Shown one piece after another: positions 20,719 through 29,067 of a stretch of DNA of 64,000 bases; positions within the stretch are counted from its first letter, which is position 1, and each line of letters opens with the position of its first letter. The translations under genes were made by a program, and so were the position numbers. The notes beneath the pieces are model-generated. The model did not search any database and was not told the origin of the DNA. It saw only the letters and a program-made list of their open reading frames with translations. This stretch comes from Anatilimnocola floriformis. Its GTDB lineage: Bacteria; Planctomycetota; Planctomycetia; Pirellulales; Pirellulaceae. Where the stretch lies: contig NZ_JAMLFW010000001.1 in the NCBI RefSeq assembly GCF_024256385.1, forward strand, positions 3,906,001-3,970,000, written 5' to 3'.

Positions 20719-21315
20719 ATGTTTACTGGCCTCGTGGAAGAATTGGGAACCATCACCGCCGTCGTGCCGCAGGGGGCCGCCGTGGAGCTTTCGCTCCGCG
20801 CGCCGCTCGTGGCCAGCGATGCCGCGCTGGGCGACAGCATCGCGGTCAACGGTTGTTGCCTGACAGTGGTTCGCCGTGACAACGATCTGCTGACGTTCGA
20901 AGCCGGCAGCGAAACGCTCTCGCGCACCAACCTCGGCAAGTTGCAGCCCGGCAGCCGCGTGAACCTCGAGCGCTCGCTGAAAGTCGGCGATCGCCTCGGT
21001 GGCCACTACGTCAGCGGACACATCGACGGCCTCGGCGCACTCGATGTTCGCCGTGAAGAAGGCCCGTGGGCTTTCCTCTGGTTTCGTTTGCCGCGCGAAC
21101 TTTCGCGGCAACTAGCGGCCAAGGCTTCGATCGCCGTCGACGGCGTGAGCCTGACGCTGGTCGAAGTCACCAACGACAGCTTCAGCGTCGCCCTAATCCC
21201 TCACACGCTCGCGGTCACCACGCTCGGCGCACTCAAGCCGGGCGATGCCGTGAATCTCGAAACCGATCTCCTCGCCAAATACGTGCAACGACAGCTGGAA
21301 TTCCTGAAATCCTAA
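20719..21315 (+). CDS. ribE: Riboflavin synthase, alpha subunit
   Basis: 198 residues. It converts two molecules of 6,7-dimethyl-8-ribityllumazine to riboflavin plus a pyrimidine product. The protein shows the two homologous lumazine-binding domains: 'MFTGLVEELGT...NGCCLTV' and, from about residue 98, 'GHYVSGHIDGLG...VDGVSLTLVEV...FSVALIPHT'. Catalytic Cys and the conserved Ser/His regions are present. The start is ATG with no strong ribosome site. I saw no FMN-riboswitch pattern upstream. A 6-bp hairpin CCCCGA/TCGGGG at 20682-20696 lies just before the start. Confidence 0.95.
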   Translation: MFTGLVEELGTITAVVPQGAAVELSLRAPLVASDAALGDSIAVNGCCLTVVRRDNDLLTFEAGSETLSRTNLGKLQPGSRVNLERSLKVGDRLGGHYVSGHIDGLGALDVRREEGPWAFLWFRLPRELSRQLAAKASIAVDGVSLTLVEVTNDSFSVALIPHTLAVTTLGALKPGDAVNLETDLLAKYVQRQLEFLKS

Positions 21316-21378
21316 ATTCCTGATTCCAAATCCCTGTCTCCCTTCTGCGTTCTGCCTTTTCACTTCTGCATTTCCCCC

Positions 21379-22275
21379 ATGCCTTCCACTCGTCAAACCG
21401 TTACTTATCTGCAGCGCCGCTTTCAAGAAGCGGGGATCCGGCCCGAGGTGCGGCATGGCCAGAACTTTTTGATCGATCTCAACCTGCTCGACCTGCTGCT
21501 CGAAACAGCCGCTCCGACCGAGAACGACGTGATGCTCGAGATCGGCACCGGCATGGGTTCGCTCACGTCGATGCTCGCCGATCATGCGGCCCACGTGGTG
21601 ACCGTCGAGATCGATGCCCGCATGCATCAACTGGCCTCGGAAGAGCTCGAAAACTACGGCAACATCACGCTGCTGCAGCAAGACGCGCTGCGAAACAAAA
21701 ACCATCTCGCTGACAGCGTGCTCGATGAAGTTCGCAAGCACATCACGCCCGGCCGGCAATTCAAACTGGCGGCGAACTTGCCTTACAACGTAGCCACGCC
21801 GATTCTTTCGAACTTGCTCATGGTCGAGCCGACGCCGGTGTCGTTGACTGCGACGATTCAAAAAGAACTCGCCGATCGCATGGTTGCGCCGCCGGGTGTG
21901 AAAGACTACAGCGCGCTGAGCGTGTGGATGCAATCGCTCTGCGATCTGCAGATCACCCGCATCCTGCCGCCGCAAGTCTTCTGGCCGCGGCCCAAGGTTC
22001 ACTCGGCCATCGTGCACATCGTGCCGAACGCCGCCAAGCGCGCGCTCATTCCCGACCTCGAGTTCTTCCACACGTTTGTCCGCGGCTTGTTCCTGCATCG
22101 CCGCAAGTTTCTCCGCAGCGGGCTGGTCGCCGCGCAGCAGGAACATCTCGACAAGCCTGCCGTCGACGAAGTCCTCGCGCCGTTTGCGTTCCCGGTCGAT
22201 GTCCGTGCGGAACAGTTGCCGCTCGAAACCATCCAGCAACTGAGCGAAGCCTTCCGCCAACGCAGGGCTTCTTAA
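21379..22275 (+). CDS. rsmA: 16S rRNA (A1518/A1519-N6) dimethyltransferase KsgA/RsmA
   Basis: 298 residues. It dimethylates two adenosines near the 3' end of 16S rRNA during small-subunit assembly, using S-adenosylmethionine. Motifs in order: 'RHGQNFLID' (~residues 25-34), 'EIGTGMGSLT' (SAM-binding motif I, ~55), 'VTVEIDARM' (motif II) and 'LAANLPYNVATPIL' (catalytic N-L-P-Y motif IV, ~131). The C-terminal helical domain is present. It follows ribE after 63 bp. Its stop overlaps the 3' end of the opposite-strand acetyltransferase by 4 bp. Confidence 0.93.
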   Translation: MPSTRQTVTYLQRRFQEAGIRPEVRHGQNFLIDLNLLDLLLETAAPTENDVMLEIGTGMGSLTSMLADHAAHVVTVEIDARMHQLASEELENYGNITLLQQDALRNKNHLADSVLDEVRKHITPGRQFKLAANLPYNVATPILSNLLMVEPTPVSLTATIQKELADRMVAPPGVKDYSALSVWMQSLCDLQITRILPPQVFWPRPKVHSAIVHIVPNAAKRALIPDLEFFHTFVRGLFLHRRKFLRSGLVAAQQEHLDKPAVDEVLAPFAFPVDVRAEQLPLETIQQLSEAFRQRRAS

Positions 22276-22796
22276 CTCGCAGATTCTGCCGAGCGACGAA
22301 GGCTGTAGATGCTGACCGCGACTTCCTTGAACGTCGCATCTTTCTCGAAGCGTAGGCCTGTTTTTTCCGCGACTCGAATCGAAGCCACGTTACGCGGGTC
22401 GATGATTGCAATCAGCCGCGACAAGCCGAGCGAATTGAAGGCATACTCGCGCACGGCGGCCGCCGCTTCGGTCGCATAGCCGCATCCCCACTTGTCCCTT
22501 GCCAGGCGAAAACCAATTTCGGTCTCGGGCTGTCCCGCGATATCGTCGAAGCGACTCAAGCCGCAGTAGCCGATCGTCTGCTGCGACTCACGCTCGACCA
22601 CGGCCCATAAACCAAAGCCCCACTTGGCGTGGTAATTTTCCAGGCAGCCGCGCAGCCAGGTGCGGACCCATTCCGGCGTCTGCGGACCACGGCCGTAGCG
22701 CATCACTTCGGCATCGCCAAACACGCGGTCCATCGCCTCGCCATCGACGATGTGAAATTGCCGCAGCCGAAGACGTTCTGTTTCCGCAATGATCAT
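22272..22796 (-). CDS. GNAT family N-acetyltransferase (RimJ/RimL-like)
   Basis: 174 residues. The start 'MIIAETERLRLRQFHIVDGEAM' (landmarks ETERLRLR) and 'GYCGLSRFDDIAGQPETEIGFRLARDKWGCGYATEAAAAVREYAF' (landmarks GYCGL, EIGF-L, W-C-G-Y-A-T-E-A) are the RimJ/RimL form of the GNAT fold. The Q/RxxGxG/A acetyl-CoA loop is the WGCGYATEA segment. 'IIDPRNVASIRVAEKTGLRFE' is the usual C-terminal part. The substrate (a protein N-terminus or a small amine) cannot be told from sequence. It sits downstream of phoB on the same strand with a 27-bp gap, so it may be co-transcribed with the phosphate regulator. Confidence 0.88.
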   Translation of the reverse strand: MIIAETERLRLRQFHIVDGEAMDRVFGDAEVMRYGRGPQTPEWVRTWLRGCLENYHAKWGFGLWAVVERESQQTIGYCGLSRFDDIAGQPETEIGFRLARDKWGCGYATEAAAAVREYAFNSLGLSRLIAIIDPRNVASIRVAEKTGLRFEKDATFKEVAVSIYSLRRSAESAS

Positions 22797-22823
22797 GCGC
22801 CAGATTGTACCACTCGGTCCAAC

Positions 22824-23549
22824 CTACGCGTCTTCGTCGCTCACGGCACCTTCGGCAGGCAGATCGGTATCGCGAAAGCGATAGCCCACGCCGCGGACGG
22901 TTTCGATAACGTCAGCATGGTCGCCCAGTTTGCGGCGGAGGGCGCGGATATGGACGTCGATGGTCCGTTCCATCACCATCGTGTCTTCGCCGAGGGCGGC
23001 GTCGATCAATTCGGTCCGGTCAAAGACCCGGCCGGGCTGACGGATGAGGGTATCGAGCAGCCGAAATTCGCTGCGGGTCAGCGGCAACGGCTGATCGTCG
23101 ATCGAGGCTTGATGGCGACGGCGATTCACCGTCACGCCTTGGCGCTTGGTGATTTCGTCTGGCACTCCTTCGCCGGAACGACGACGGCGAAGCGCCTTGA
23201 TCCGCTCGAGCAACACCTTCACGCTGAAGGGTTTCGTCACGTAATCGTCGGCCCCGAGCGAGAAGCCGATCAATTCGTCCGACTCTTCGGCTTTCGCCGT
23301 GAGCATGACGATCAGCATTTCGCGAGTTGCGGCGTCGGCTCGCAGACGGCGGCAAACATCCAAGCCGTCGATCACCGGCAACATCAAATCGAGCAGCACG
23401 ATGTCGGGCGTTTTTAGCTGGGCCTGCAACAATCCATCCTGGCCGTCGCTGGCGGCGAGCACTTCATAGCCCGCTTGTTTAAGGTTGTAGCAAACGACTT
23501 CGCTGAGGGAGCGGTCGTCTTCAATGACGAGGATCTTCGTTTTGGCCAT
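22824..23549 (-). CDS. phoB: Response regulator of OmpR/PhoB type
   Basis: 241 residues. An N-terminal receiver has the acidic pair (VIEDD, residues 8-12), the phosphoacceptor in 'VLLDLMLP' (~Asp54), the Thr in 'VMLTAK' and the Lys in 'VTKPFS'. The C-terminal winged helix has 'LTRSEFRLLDTLIRQPGRVFDRTELID' (landmarks LT-EF-LL, PG-V--R--L) and 'RTIDVHIRALRRKLG...IETVRGVGYRF'. Its place 42 bp after phoU supports the PhoB assignment; it should activate phosphate-starvation genes at low phosphate. The partner kinase PhoR is not in the window. The Pho-box-like repeats upstream of phoU suggest it controls its own operon. Confidence 0.9.
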   Translation of the reverse strand: MAKTKILVIEDDRSLSEVVCYNLKQAGYEVLAASDGQDGLLQAQLKTPDIVLLDLMLPVIDGLDVCRRLRADAATREMLIVMLTAKAEESDELIGFSLGADDYVTKPFSVKVLLERIKALRRRRSGEGVPDEITKRQGVTVNRRRHQASIDDQPLPLTRSEFRLLDTLIRQPGRVFDRTELIDAALGEDTMVMERTIDVHIRALRRKLGDHADVIETVRGVGYRFRDTDLPAEGAVSDEDA

Positions 23550-23591
23550 ACGTGCGCGTTACTCGTTGCGTGTAATCCGTCGACTAATTCG

Positions 23592-24269
23592 TCAGGACGG
23601 AGAATCATCCAGATTGAGGTGCCGGTGGCGGACGATTTCACCTTCGACGAGGTAAATCACGTCCTCGGCAATATTGGTTGCGTGATCGGCAATTCGCTCG
23701 ATGTGGCGAACGCCGGAAAAACAATGCAGAGCGGCCGGCACGAGGTCGGCCTGCTTTTGCATGCGGGTTTGCAGCTCGTCGATGATTTCGGAGTTGTACT
23801 GATCGACTTGCTGATCCATGGCCAGAATGCGGCGGGCAGCGGCAGCGTCGAGATTCACAAACGAATCCATCGCGCCGCGCACCATTTGCGTGGCCAGCAC
23901 AATCATCTTGCCGAGGCGATCGGGCACAACGAAGGCCGGATGCTCGGAAATGGCCCGAGCGCGGTTGGCGATACTCACGGCCAGGTCAGCCATGCGTTCG
24001 AGATCGGCATTCACCTTCAGCACGGTGGCAATCCGTCGCAAGTCGACGGCCACAGGCTGGTGCAGCGCGAGCATCTTGAGGCATTCCTCTTCCAGATGCA
24101 CTTCGCTCGAATCGACGATGTCGTCGGAGCTGATTACCTTCTCGGCCAGGTCGTAGCGACGTTCGCTGAGGGCTTGGGTGGCCCGGTCGATCATTTCCTC
24201 AACCATCGACGAAATGGTGAGGAGCCGATTGATGAGACCGTCGATATCGCGCTGCAGATGTTTGCTCAT
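23592..24269 (-). CDS. phoU: Phosphate signalling protein PhoU
   Basis: 225 residues, usual length. The sequence is a repeated three-helix bundle with the family landmarks 'HLQRDIDGLINRLLTIS', 'DLRRIATVLKVNADLERMADLAVSIA' (landmarks DLR-I, N-DLERM-D-A--IA) and 'VRHIERIADHATNIAEDVIYLVEG' (landmarks IERIADHATNIAE), which provide the metal-binding E/D residues. PhoU damps signalling from the Pst transporter to PhoR when phosphate is plentiful. It is first in an operon with phoB. The 11-bp-spaced repeats at 24331-24357 lie 62-88 nt before its start. Confidence 0.93.
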   Translation of the reverse strand: MSKHLQRDIDGLINRLLTISSMVEEMIDRATQALSERRYDLAEKVISSDDIVDSSEVHLEEECLKMLALHQPVAVDLRRIATVLKVNADLERMADLAVSIANRARAISEHPAFVVPDRLGKMIVLATQMVRGAMDSFVNLDAAAARRILAMDQQVDQYNSEIIDELQTRMQKQADLVPAALHCFSGVRHIERIADHATNIAEDVIYLVEGEIVRHRHLNLDDSPS

Positions 24270-24330
24270 TGTTCATCCCGGCTCAACTGTGAGCCGTAAG
24301 AGAGTCTGACGTACGGCGAGAGGTAATCTG

Positions 24331-24357
24331 TGAAGATAGAATGAAGATCTGATGAAG
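24331..24357 (-). promoter_or_regulatory. Putative Pho box upstream of phoU
   Basis: On the plus strand TGAAG occurs at 24331-24335, 24342-24346 and 24353-24357, exactly 11 bp apart; on the coding strand this is three CTTCA units with AT-rich 6-nt spacers. PhoB/PhoP-family regulators bind direct repeats with an 11-bp period. The position before phoU-phoB fits autoregulation. The repeat is seen; binding is inferred. The region also lies upstream of the divergent acidic-protein gene. Confidence 0.55.
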
Positions 24358-24493
24358 CACAGCCCCCCGCGAAAGTGGCTATTTGCATCCTTTAAGCGGC
24401 CCCAAGACAAGGCAAAAGTTGGTACAATTGTCCGTTTGGTTTTCTCTGCCAGCACGACGCAAGCATTTTCGACTTTATCTTCAGCACTCTCCT

Positions 24494-25015
24494 ATGCGCA
24501 TCGATCACTCTGCCAGCACCATCGACCGGCCTCACTTTGCGGTGGTCGAAGACCTGACGAATTCCGGCACGATTGTGTGTGAGCCGGCCTGTCCGCCACC
24601 ACCCGCCGACGACGTCGCGAACTGGGAAGCCGAAATCGGTGTCCTGAACGACGACCTGGTGATGGCCGACGAAGAAGAATCGGTCGACGACTTCGATGAG
24701 GAAGATTTCGACGATGAGTTTGATGACGACTTCGAAGAAGAGCTCGAAGACGAATACGACCTCGCCGACCTCGAGGAAGTGAGCGACGACGACCTCGCCG
24801 CCGACGATGCCGAGCTGCCGATTGGTGGCGATTTCGTCGACGAAGACGAAGAAGCCGAGGAACCGGCGTTGCCCGAAGATCCTGACGCTCCAGCCGCGGA
24901 AGAAGAAGAAAAGCCCAAAAAGGGAAAAGGCAAAGCCGCCAAGGGCAAGGGGAAGAAATCGAAGGACGAAGATGATGAAGATGACGATGAAGATCTCGAT
25001 TTCGATGATGAGTAA
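24494..25015 (+). CDS. Highly acidic low-complexity protein with a Lys/Gly-rich block
   Basis: 173 residues from ATG 24494; the frame opens earlier at 24383 but the sequence before 24494 looks non-coding. After about 40 ordinary residues (a CxPACPPPP segment near 36-43) the protein is dominated by Asp and Glu (residues ~55-135, for example EEDFDDEFDDDFEEELEDE). A Lys/Gly block (KGKGKAAKGKGKKSK) and a final acidic run (DEDDEDDDEDLDFDDE) follow. It is probably disordered. I recognise no family. Acidic proteins with such tails often bind basic partners or metals, but nothing here proves a role. The gene lies between phoU (divergent) and ileS, with an intrinsic terminator after it. Confidence 0.65.
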   Translation: MRIDHSASTIDRPHFAVVEDLTNSGTIVCEPACPPPPADDVANWEAEIGVLNDDLVMADEEESVDDFDEEDFDDEFDDDFEEELEDEYDLADLEEVSDDDLAADDAELPIGGDFVDEDEEAEEPALPEDPDAPAAEEEEKPKKGKGKAAKGKGKKSKDEDDEDDDEDLDFDDE

Positions 25016-25021
25016 GTTGTA

Positions 25022-25041
25022 GGACGGACGATTGGTCCGTC
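25022..25041. repeat. Short hairpin element of the GTAGGACGGAC family, copy 1
   Basis: GACGGAC (25023-25029) pairs with GTCCGTC (25035-25041). The opening GTAGGACGGAC is identical to that of the hairpin at 61057-61080, and a related hairpin follows at 25071-25092. The three look like copies of a small dispersed palindrome. Confidence 0.55.
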
Positions 25042-25070
25042 TCCGTTGCACATCCAAATTGGCACATCGC

Positions 25071-25099
25071 AGGACGGAGTTTACTCCGTCCTCCTTTTT
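25071..25099 (+). terminator. Intrinsic terminator between the acidic-protein gene and ileS
   Basis: AGGACGGAG (25071-25079) pairs perfectly with CTCCGTCCT (25084-25092) over a TTTA loop, followed by CC and TTTTT (25095-25099). It lies 56 nt after the stop of the acidic protein and 22 nt before the ileS start, so it would separate the two transcripts, or act inside the ileS leader if transcription reads through. The stem belongs to the same palindrome family as 25022-25041. Confidence 0.75.
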
Positions 25100-25120
25100 A
25101 TTCCGGAGTTGCTTTCAGCA

Positions 25121-28100
25121 ATGTTTCAGCCAGTGCCGGCCAGCGCGCCGTTTCCGCGGATGGAAGAAGAAGTCCTCGCGTTCTGGAAGGAACACACCAT
25201 CTATGAGCAGTCGCTCAACCGGCGGCGCGGCGGTAAGAAGTTCGTCTTCTTCGAAGGCCCGCCCACGGCCAACGGCCTGCCTCATCCCGGGCACTGCTTG
25301 ACCCGCGCGATCAAGGATCTATTCCCGCGCTATCGCACCATGCGCGGTTACTTCTGCGAACGCAAAGCCGGCTGGGACACGCACGGTCTGCCAGTCGAAG
25401 TCGAGGTCTGCAAGGAACTCGGCATCCACTCGAAAGAGGAAATCGAAAACTACGGCATCGAGCCGTTCATCCATCGCTGCCAGGAAAGCGTCTGGCGGTA
25501 CATGCAAGAATGGGAACGCCTGACCGAACGCCTCGGCTTTTGGGTGAATCTCAAAGAAGCGTACGTCACCTATCACCAATCGTTCGTCGAAAGCGTGTGG
25601 TGGTCGCTGAAGAATCTGTTCGATCGCGGATTGCTTTACCAAGGCCACAAGATTGTGTGGTGGTGGGCTCAGGGTGGCACGGCGCTGTCGAGCGGTGAAG
25701 TTGGACAGGGTTATCGCGAAGTTGCTGATCCCAGCGTGTATGTGCTGTTTCCGTTGCTCGATGATGCGGGCAAAAAAACCGATACGTCGCTGCTCGTCTG
25801 GACGACGACGCCTTGGACGTTACCCAGCAATCAGTTTGCGGCCGTTCATCCGGAGCTGGATTACGCGACCGTGCTCGATGCCCAAACCGGCACGCGCTTC
25901 ATCATGGCTCAAGCGCTCATGGAAACGATCGCTGGGAAACTCAAACGCGAACTGACCGTTGAAAAAACTTGCAAGGGAAGCGAACTCCTCGGCAAGCGAT
26001 ATCTGCCGCCGTATGACTGCTATTACAAGACACAAGGGAACCAAACCGGCACGCTGAAGAGCGGTCCAAAGGAAGCCATCTCTTGGCGCGTCGTGGCCGC
26101 CGATTTCGTGACTACCGACAGCGGCTCGGGAGTTGTGCATCAAGCGCCAGCCTTCGGTGAAGTCGACTTTGATGTTCTCGTTGCCGAGAAAGCACGCTTT
26201 GTCGACGAAGAAGGCCCCCATCTCATCTGCGCGGTTGGCCCGGATGGCAAATTCACCAAGGAGTGTCCAGAGTACGAAGGCCGCTGGGTCAAAGATTGCG
26301 ATAAGGACATCCAGCGCGAATTGAAGGCCAAGGGTGTGCTCTTTCACCAAGAGCAATACATCCACGACTATCCGTTCTGCTGGCGAGCGTCCGAAGATCC
26401 GCTCATCCAGTATCCACGCAAGAGCTGGTTCGTGCGGACGACCCAGTTCAAGGATGAGATGCTGGCCAACAATTCGAAAATCAACTGGCTCCCCGAGCAC
26501 ATCAAGGATGGCCGGTTTGGCAATTTTCTTGAATCGAACGTCGACTGGGCGCTGTCACGCGAGCGCTACTGGGGCACGCCGCTGCCGATCTGGGTTTGTC
26601 AGCAAACCGGCCAGATGGAAGCCGTCGGCAGTTACGAAGAACTGCTGAAAAAGCCCGGCGTGAAGGGAACCGACGTTTGGGACAAAGCGAAAGCGGCGAA
26701 CCCGAAATTGCCGGACGATCTGAAGGTCCACAAACCCTACATCGACGAGATCACCTACGACTCGCCATACGCCAAGGGCGCGCACATGCGCCGCGTCGGC
26801 GAAGTGATCGACTGCTGGTACGACAGCGGCGCCATGCCGTTTGCGCAGTGGGGCTATCCGCACCAGAACGCCGACAAGTTCTCCGATCAGTTCCCAGCTG
26901 ACTTTATCAGCGAGGCGCTCGATCAAACGCGTGGTTGGTTTTATTCGCAGCTCGCCATCAGCACGCTGATGTTTGGGAAGGGTGCGGGAGGCGAGGGACG
27001 AGAGACGGGAGAAAAACCTTATCCGCATCCGTTCAAGAATTGCATCGTGCTCGGTCTGATGTTGTCGGAGTGGTGGGAAAGTCCCGACAACAGCAAAGAG
27101 ATCTATTTGGTCGAAGCCGAAGGGCGGGCGAAGTACGGCGAGAAGCTCATCCGCAAAGTCGGCAAGATGTCGAAGTCGCTGCGCAACTATCGCAGCCCGC
27201 AGTACATCTTCGATACCTTCGGTGCCGATGCGCTGCGTTGGTACTTCTTTGCCAATCAGGCTCCTTGGAGCTCGATCCTTTACAGCGAACGCGCGATCAA
27301 AGACACGATCCCGGAGTTCCTGCTGCGACTTTGGAACTGCTACAGCTTCTTCGTCATCTATTCCAACATTGATGGATTCGACCCGGGCGAGCGCGTTGCT
27401 GGCGGTCAGGAATTGCAACTCAACGCAGCCGATCTCGCCAAGGGGAAGGGCTATCGCCCCATCGCTGAGCGCGGCGAACTCGACCGCTGGGTGATCAGCG
27501 AACTCAATCGCACGCTGACAACCGTCGTCGAGCGGATGGATGCTTACGACAACTTCGAAGCCTGCAAGCAGATCAACGCGTTTGTCGACGGCTTGTCAAA
27601 TTGGTACGTTCGTCGCAGCCGCGATCGCTTCTGGGCGAGCGACAAGCAATCGCAAGAGAAGCTCGACGCTTACTGGACCCTCTACGAATGCCTCGTGACG
27701 ACGGCGAAGATCATCGCCCCATTCACGCCGTTCCTCGCCGAGACGCTGTGGCAAAATCTGGCCGGCGTATTCGGCGATCGCGCGCTGAAGAGCGTGCATC
27801 TCACCGACTATCCGCAGGCCAACGAAAAAGTCGTCGATGAAACGCTCTCCGCGCGGATGCAACTCCTCCGCGAGATCGCCTCACTCGGCCGCAGCGCGCG
27901 AATGGACAACAAACTGAAAGTCCGTCAACCGCTGGCCAAGGTCGAAGTGATTCTCTCGGCGAAAACGCATCAAGCCTGGCTGCAACAGCACGATGCGTTG
28001 CTACGCGACGAGCTGAACGTGAAGCAAGTCGACTACGCCGAAGATGCGACGAAGTACATCACGTACCAGATCCAGCCGAACTTCAAACGCCTCGGCCCGC

Positions 28101-28591
28101 GCATCGGCAAGCTGTTGCCGGAATGCAAAAAGGTCCTCGGCGCTGCGGACGGTGGGCAGTTGCTCGCGCAGATGCAAGCGCAGGGAACCGTCGACCTTGC
28201 CATCGGCGGCGAAACGATCAAGCTTGACGGCGAAGACTTGCAAGTTCGCTTGCAAGCCAAACCAGGTTGGGCAGCTGCTCAAGGTCGTGGCGTGGTCGTG
28301 GTGCTTTCGACCGAAATCACTCCGGAACTCGTCCGCGAAGGTTTTGCCAACGACCTGGTGCGGGCGATTCAAGATCAGCGGAAGGATTTGCAACTCGATT
28401 ACACCGACCGCATTGTGATTGGAATCGTGGCGGAGGATGCTGATGTTGCCGGCGCAATCAAGGAACATCAAGCGTTCATCGCGGGCGAGACCTTGGCTGA
28501 CTCCATTTCATTTGAACCGTTTGCAGGCGCGACCGAAATCGTCATCGACCTCGGCAGTGGTAAAGTCCGGTTGTGGGTACGAAAGAATTAG
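25121..28591 (+). CDS. ileS: Isoleucyl-tRNA synthetase
   Basis: 1156 residues from ATG 25121 (GGAG 12 nt upstream); an in-frame start at 25046 would read through the terminator hairpin and is unlikely. It charges tRNA-Ile. The class I signature reads '[13 protein letters not shown]' (HxGH, residues ~45-57), followed by '[10 protein letters not shown]'. '[11 protein letters not shown]' marks the editing domain, '[14 protein letters not shown]' the active site, and '[11 protein letters not shown]' (~residue 680) the KMSKS loop. The C-terminus lacks the Cys-rich zinc finger of E. coli-type enzymes, so it belongs with the longer, eukaryote-like IleS2 group. A short charged insertion ([14 protein letters not shown], ~residues 621-634) is present. 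A lipoprotein gene starts 8 bp after the stop. Confidence 0.95.
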   Translation: MFQPVPASAPFPRMEEEVLAFWKEHTIYEQSLNRRRGGKKFVFFEGPPTANGLPHPGHCLTRAIKDLFPRYRTMRGYFCERKAGWDTHGLPVEVEVCKELGIHSKEEIENYGIEPFIHRCQESVWRYMQEWERLTERLGFWVNLKEAYVTYHQSFVESVWWSLKNLFDRGLLYQGHKIVWWWAQGGTALSSGEVGQGYREVADPSVYVLFPLLDDAGKKTDTSLLVWTTTPWTLPSNQFAAVHPELDYATVLDAQTGTRFIMAQALMETIAGKLKRELTVEKTCKGSELLGKRYLPPYDCYYKTQGNQTGTLKSGPKEAISWRVVAADFVTTDSGSGVVHQAPAFGEVDFDVLVAEKARFVDEEGPHLICAVGPDGKFTKECPEYEGRWVKDCDKDIQRELKAKGVLFHQEQYIHDYPFCWRASEDPLIQYPRKSWFVRTTQFKDEMLANNSKINWLPEHIKDGRFGNFLESNVDWALSRERYWGTPLPIWVCQQTGQMEAVGSYEELLKKPGVKGTDVWDKAKAANPKLPDDLKVHKPYIDEITYDSPYAKGAHMRRVGEVIDCWYDSGAMPFAQWGYPHQNADKFSDQFPADFISEALDQTRGWFYSQLAISTLMFGKGAGGEGRETGEKPYPHPFKNCIVLGLMLSEWWESPDNSKEIYLVEAEGRAKYGEKLIRKVGKMSKSLRNYRSPQYIFDTFGADALRWYFFANQAPWSSILYSERAIKDTIPEFLLRLWNCYSFFVIYSNIDGFDPGERVAGGQELQLNAADLAKGKGYRPIAERGELDRWVISELNRTLTTVVERMDAYDNFEACKQINAFVDGLSNWYVRRSRDRFWASDKQSQEKLDAYWTLYECLVTTAKIIAPFTPFLAETLWQNLAGVFGDRALKSVHLTDYPQANEKVVDETLSARMQLLREIASLGRSARMDNKLKVRQPLAKVEVILSAKTHQAWLQQHDALLRDELNVKQVDYAEDATKYITYQIQPNFKRLGPRIGKLLPECKKVLGAADGGQLLAQMQAQGTVDLAIGGETIKLDGEDLQVRLQAKPGWAAAQGRGVVVVLSTEITPELVREGFANDLVRAIQDQRKDLQLDYTDRIVIGIVAEDADVAGAIKEHQAFIAGETLADSISFEPFAGATEIVIDLGSGKVRLWVRKN

Positions 28592-28598
28592 AGGACTT

Positions 28599-28952
28599 AT
28601 GAATCGGTTCTTCATTTCGTCGTTATGGCTCGCATCGGCCGTGGCGCTGCTGGTCGGCTGCGGAAATGGCGAAGCGAAACGTATCAACGATCTGAAACAG
28701 ACCGGGCTCGCCTGGCACATCTATCACGAACAGCACAATATCGGTCCTAATAATTGGACCGAGCTCATTGCCTCGGCCAAAGACCATAACATGGACCCCG
28801 TGCACATCGAACGCGTGCGCGATGCCGGTTATGAACTGACGTGGGGCCTGAAATTCTCGGAAGCCAAAGCGGGCGCTTCCAATACAGTCCTTGGCAAGCC
28901 GCCCGGCAATTCCGGGCCGAAGTTGATGCTCGACGGCAGCGTACGCAAGTAG
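28599..28952 (+). CDS. Small lipoprotein resembling the DUF1559 pilin-like family
   Basis: 117 residues. 'MNRFFISSLWLASAVALLVGC' is a signal peptide ending in a lipobox (Cys 21). The part 'INDLKQTGLAWHIYHEQHNIGPNNWTEL' (landmarks LKQ-GLA-H-YH--H---P) recalls the N-terminal region of planctomycete DUF1559 pseudopilins, but here it follows a lipoprotein signal rather than a pilin helix. The C-terminal 'PGNSGPKLMLDGSVRK' also looks like the DUF1559 display pattern. AGAGGA at 28590-28595 overlaps the ileS stop. Role unknown; anchored in a membrane. Confidence 0.7.
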   Translation: MNRFFISSLWLASAVALLVGCGNGEAKRINDLKQTGLAWHIYHEQHNIGPNNWTELIASAKDHNMDPVHIERVRDAGYELTWGLKFSEAKAGASNTVLGKPPGNSGPKLMLDGSVRK

Positions 28953-29067
28953 CTACTGACCACGTTGTGCGCTCCGTCGCTCTTTTCGCAAAACGATTTC
29001 CCGGCCAAATCCGTCATAACGTACAGTTACAGCAGGCGGGCGATCTATTCTTTGGGCGGAGCGTTTT

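Noticed and set aside
22803-22829. Sequence resembling the GTAGG palindrome family between the GNAT and phoB genes
   Set aside because: It shares only GTAGG and cannot form a stable stem.
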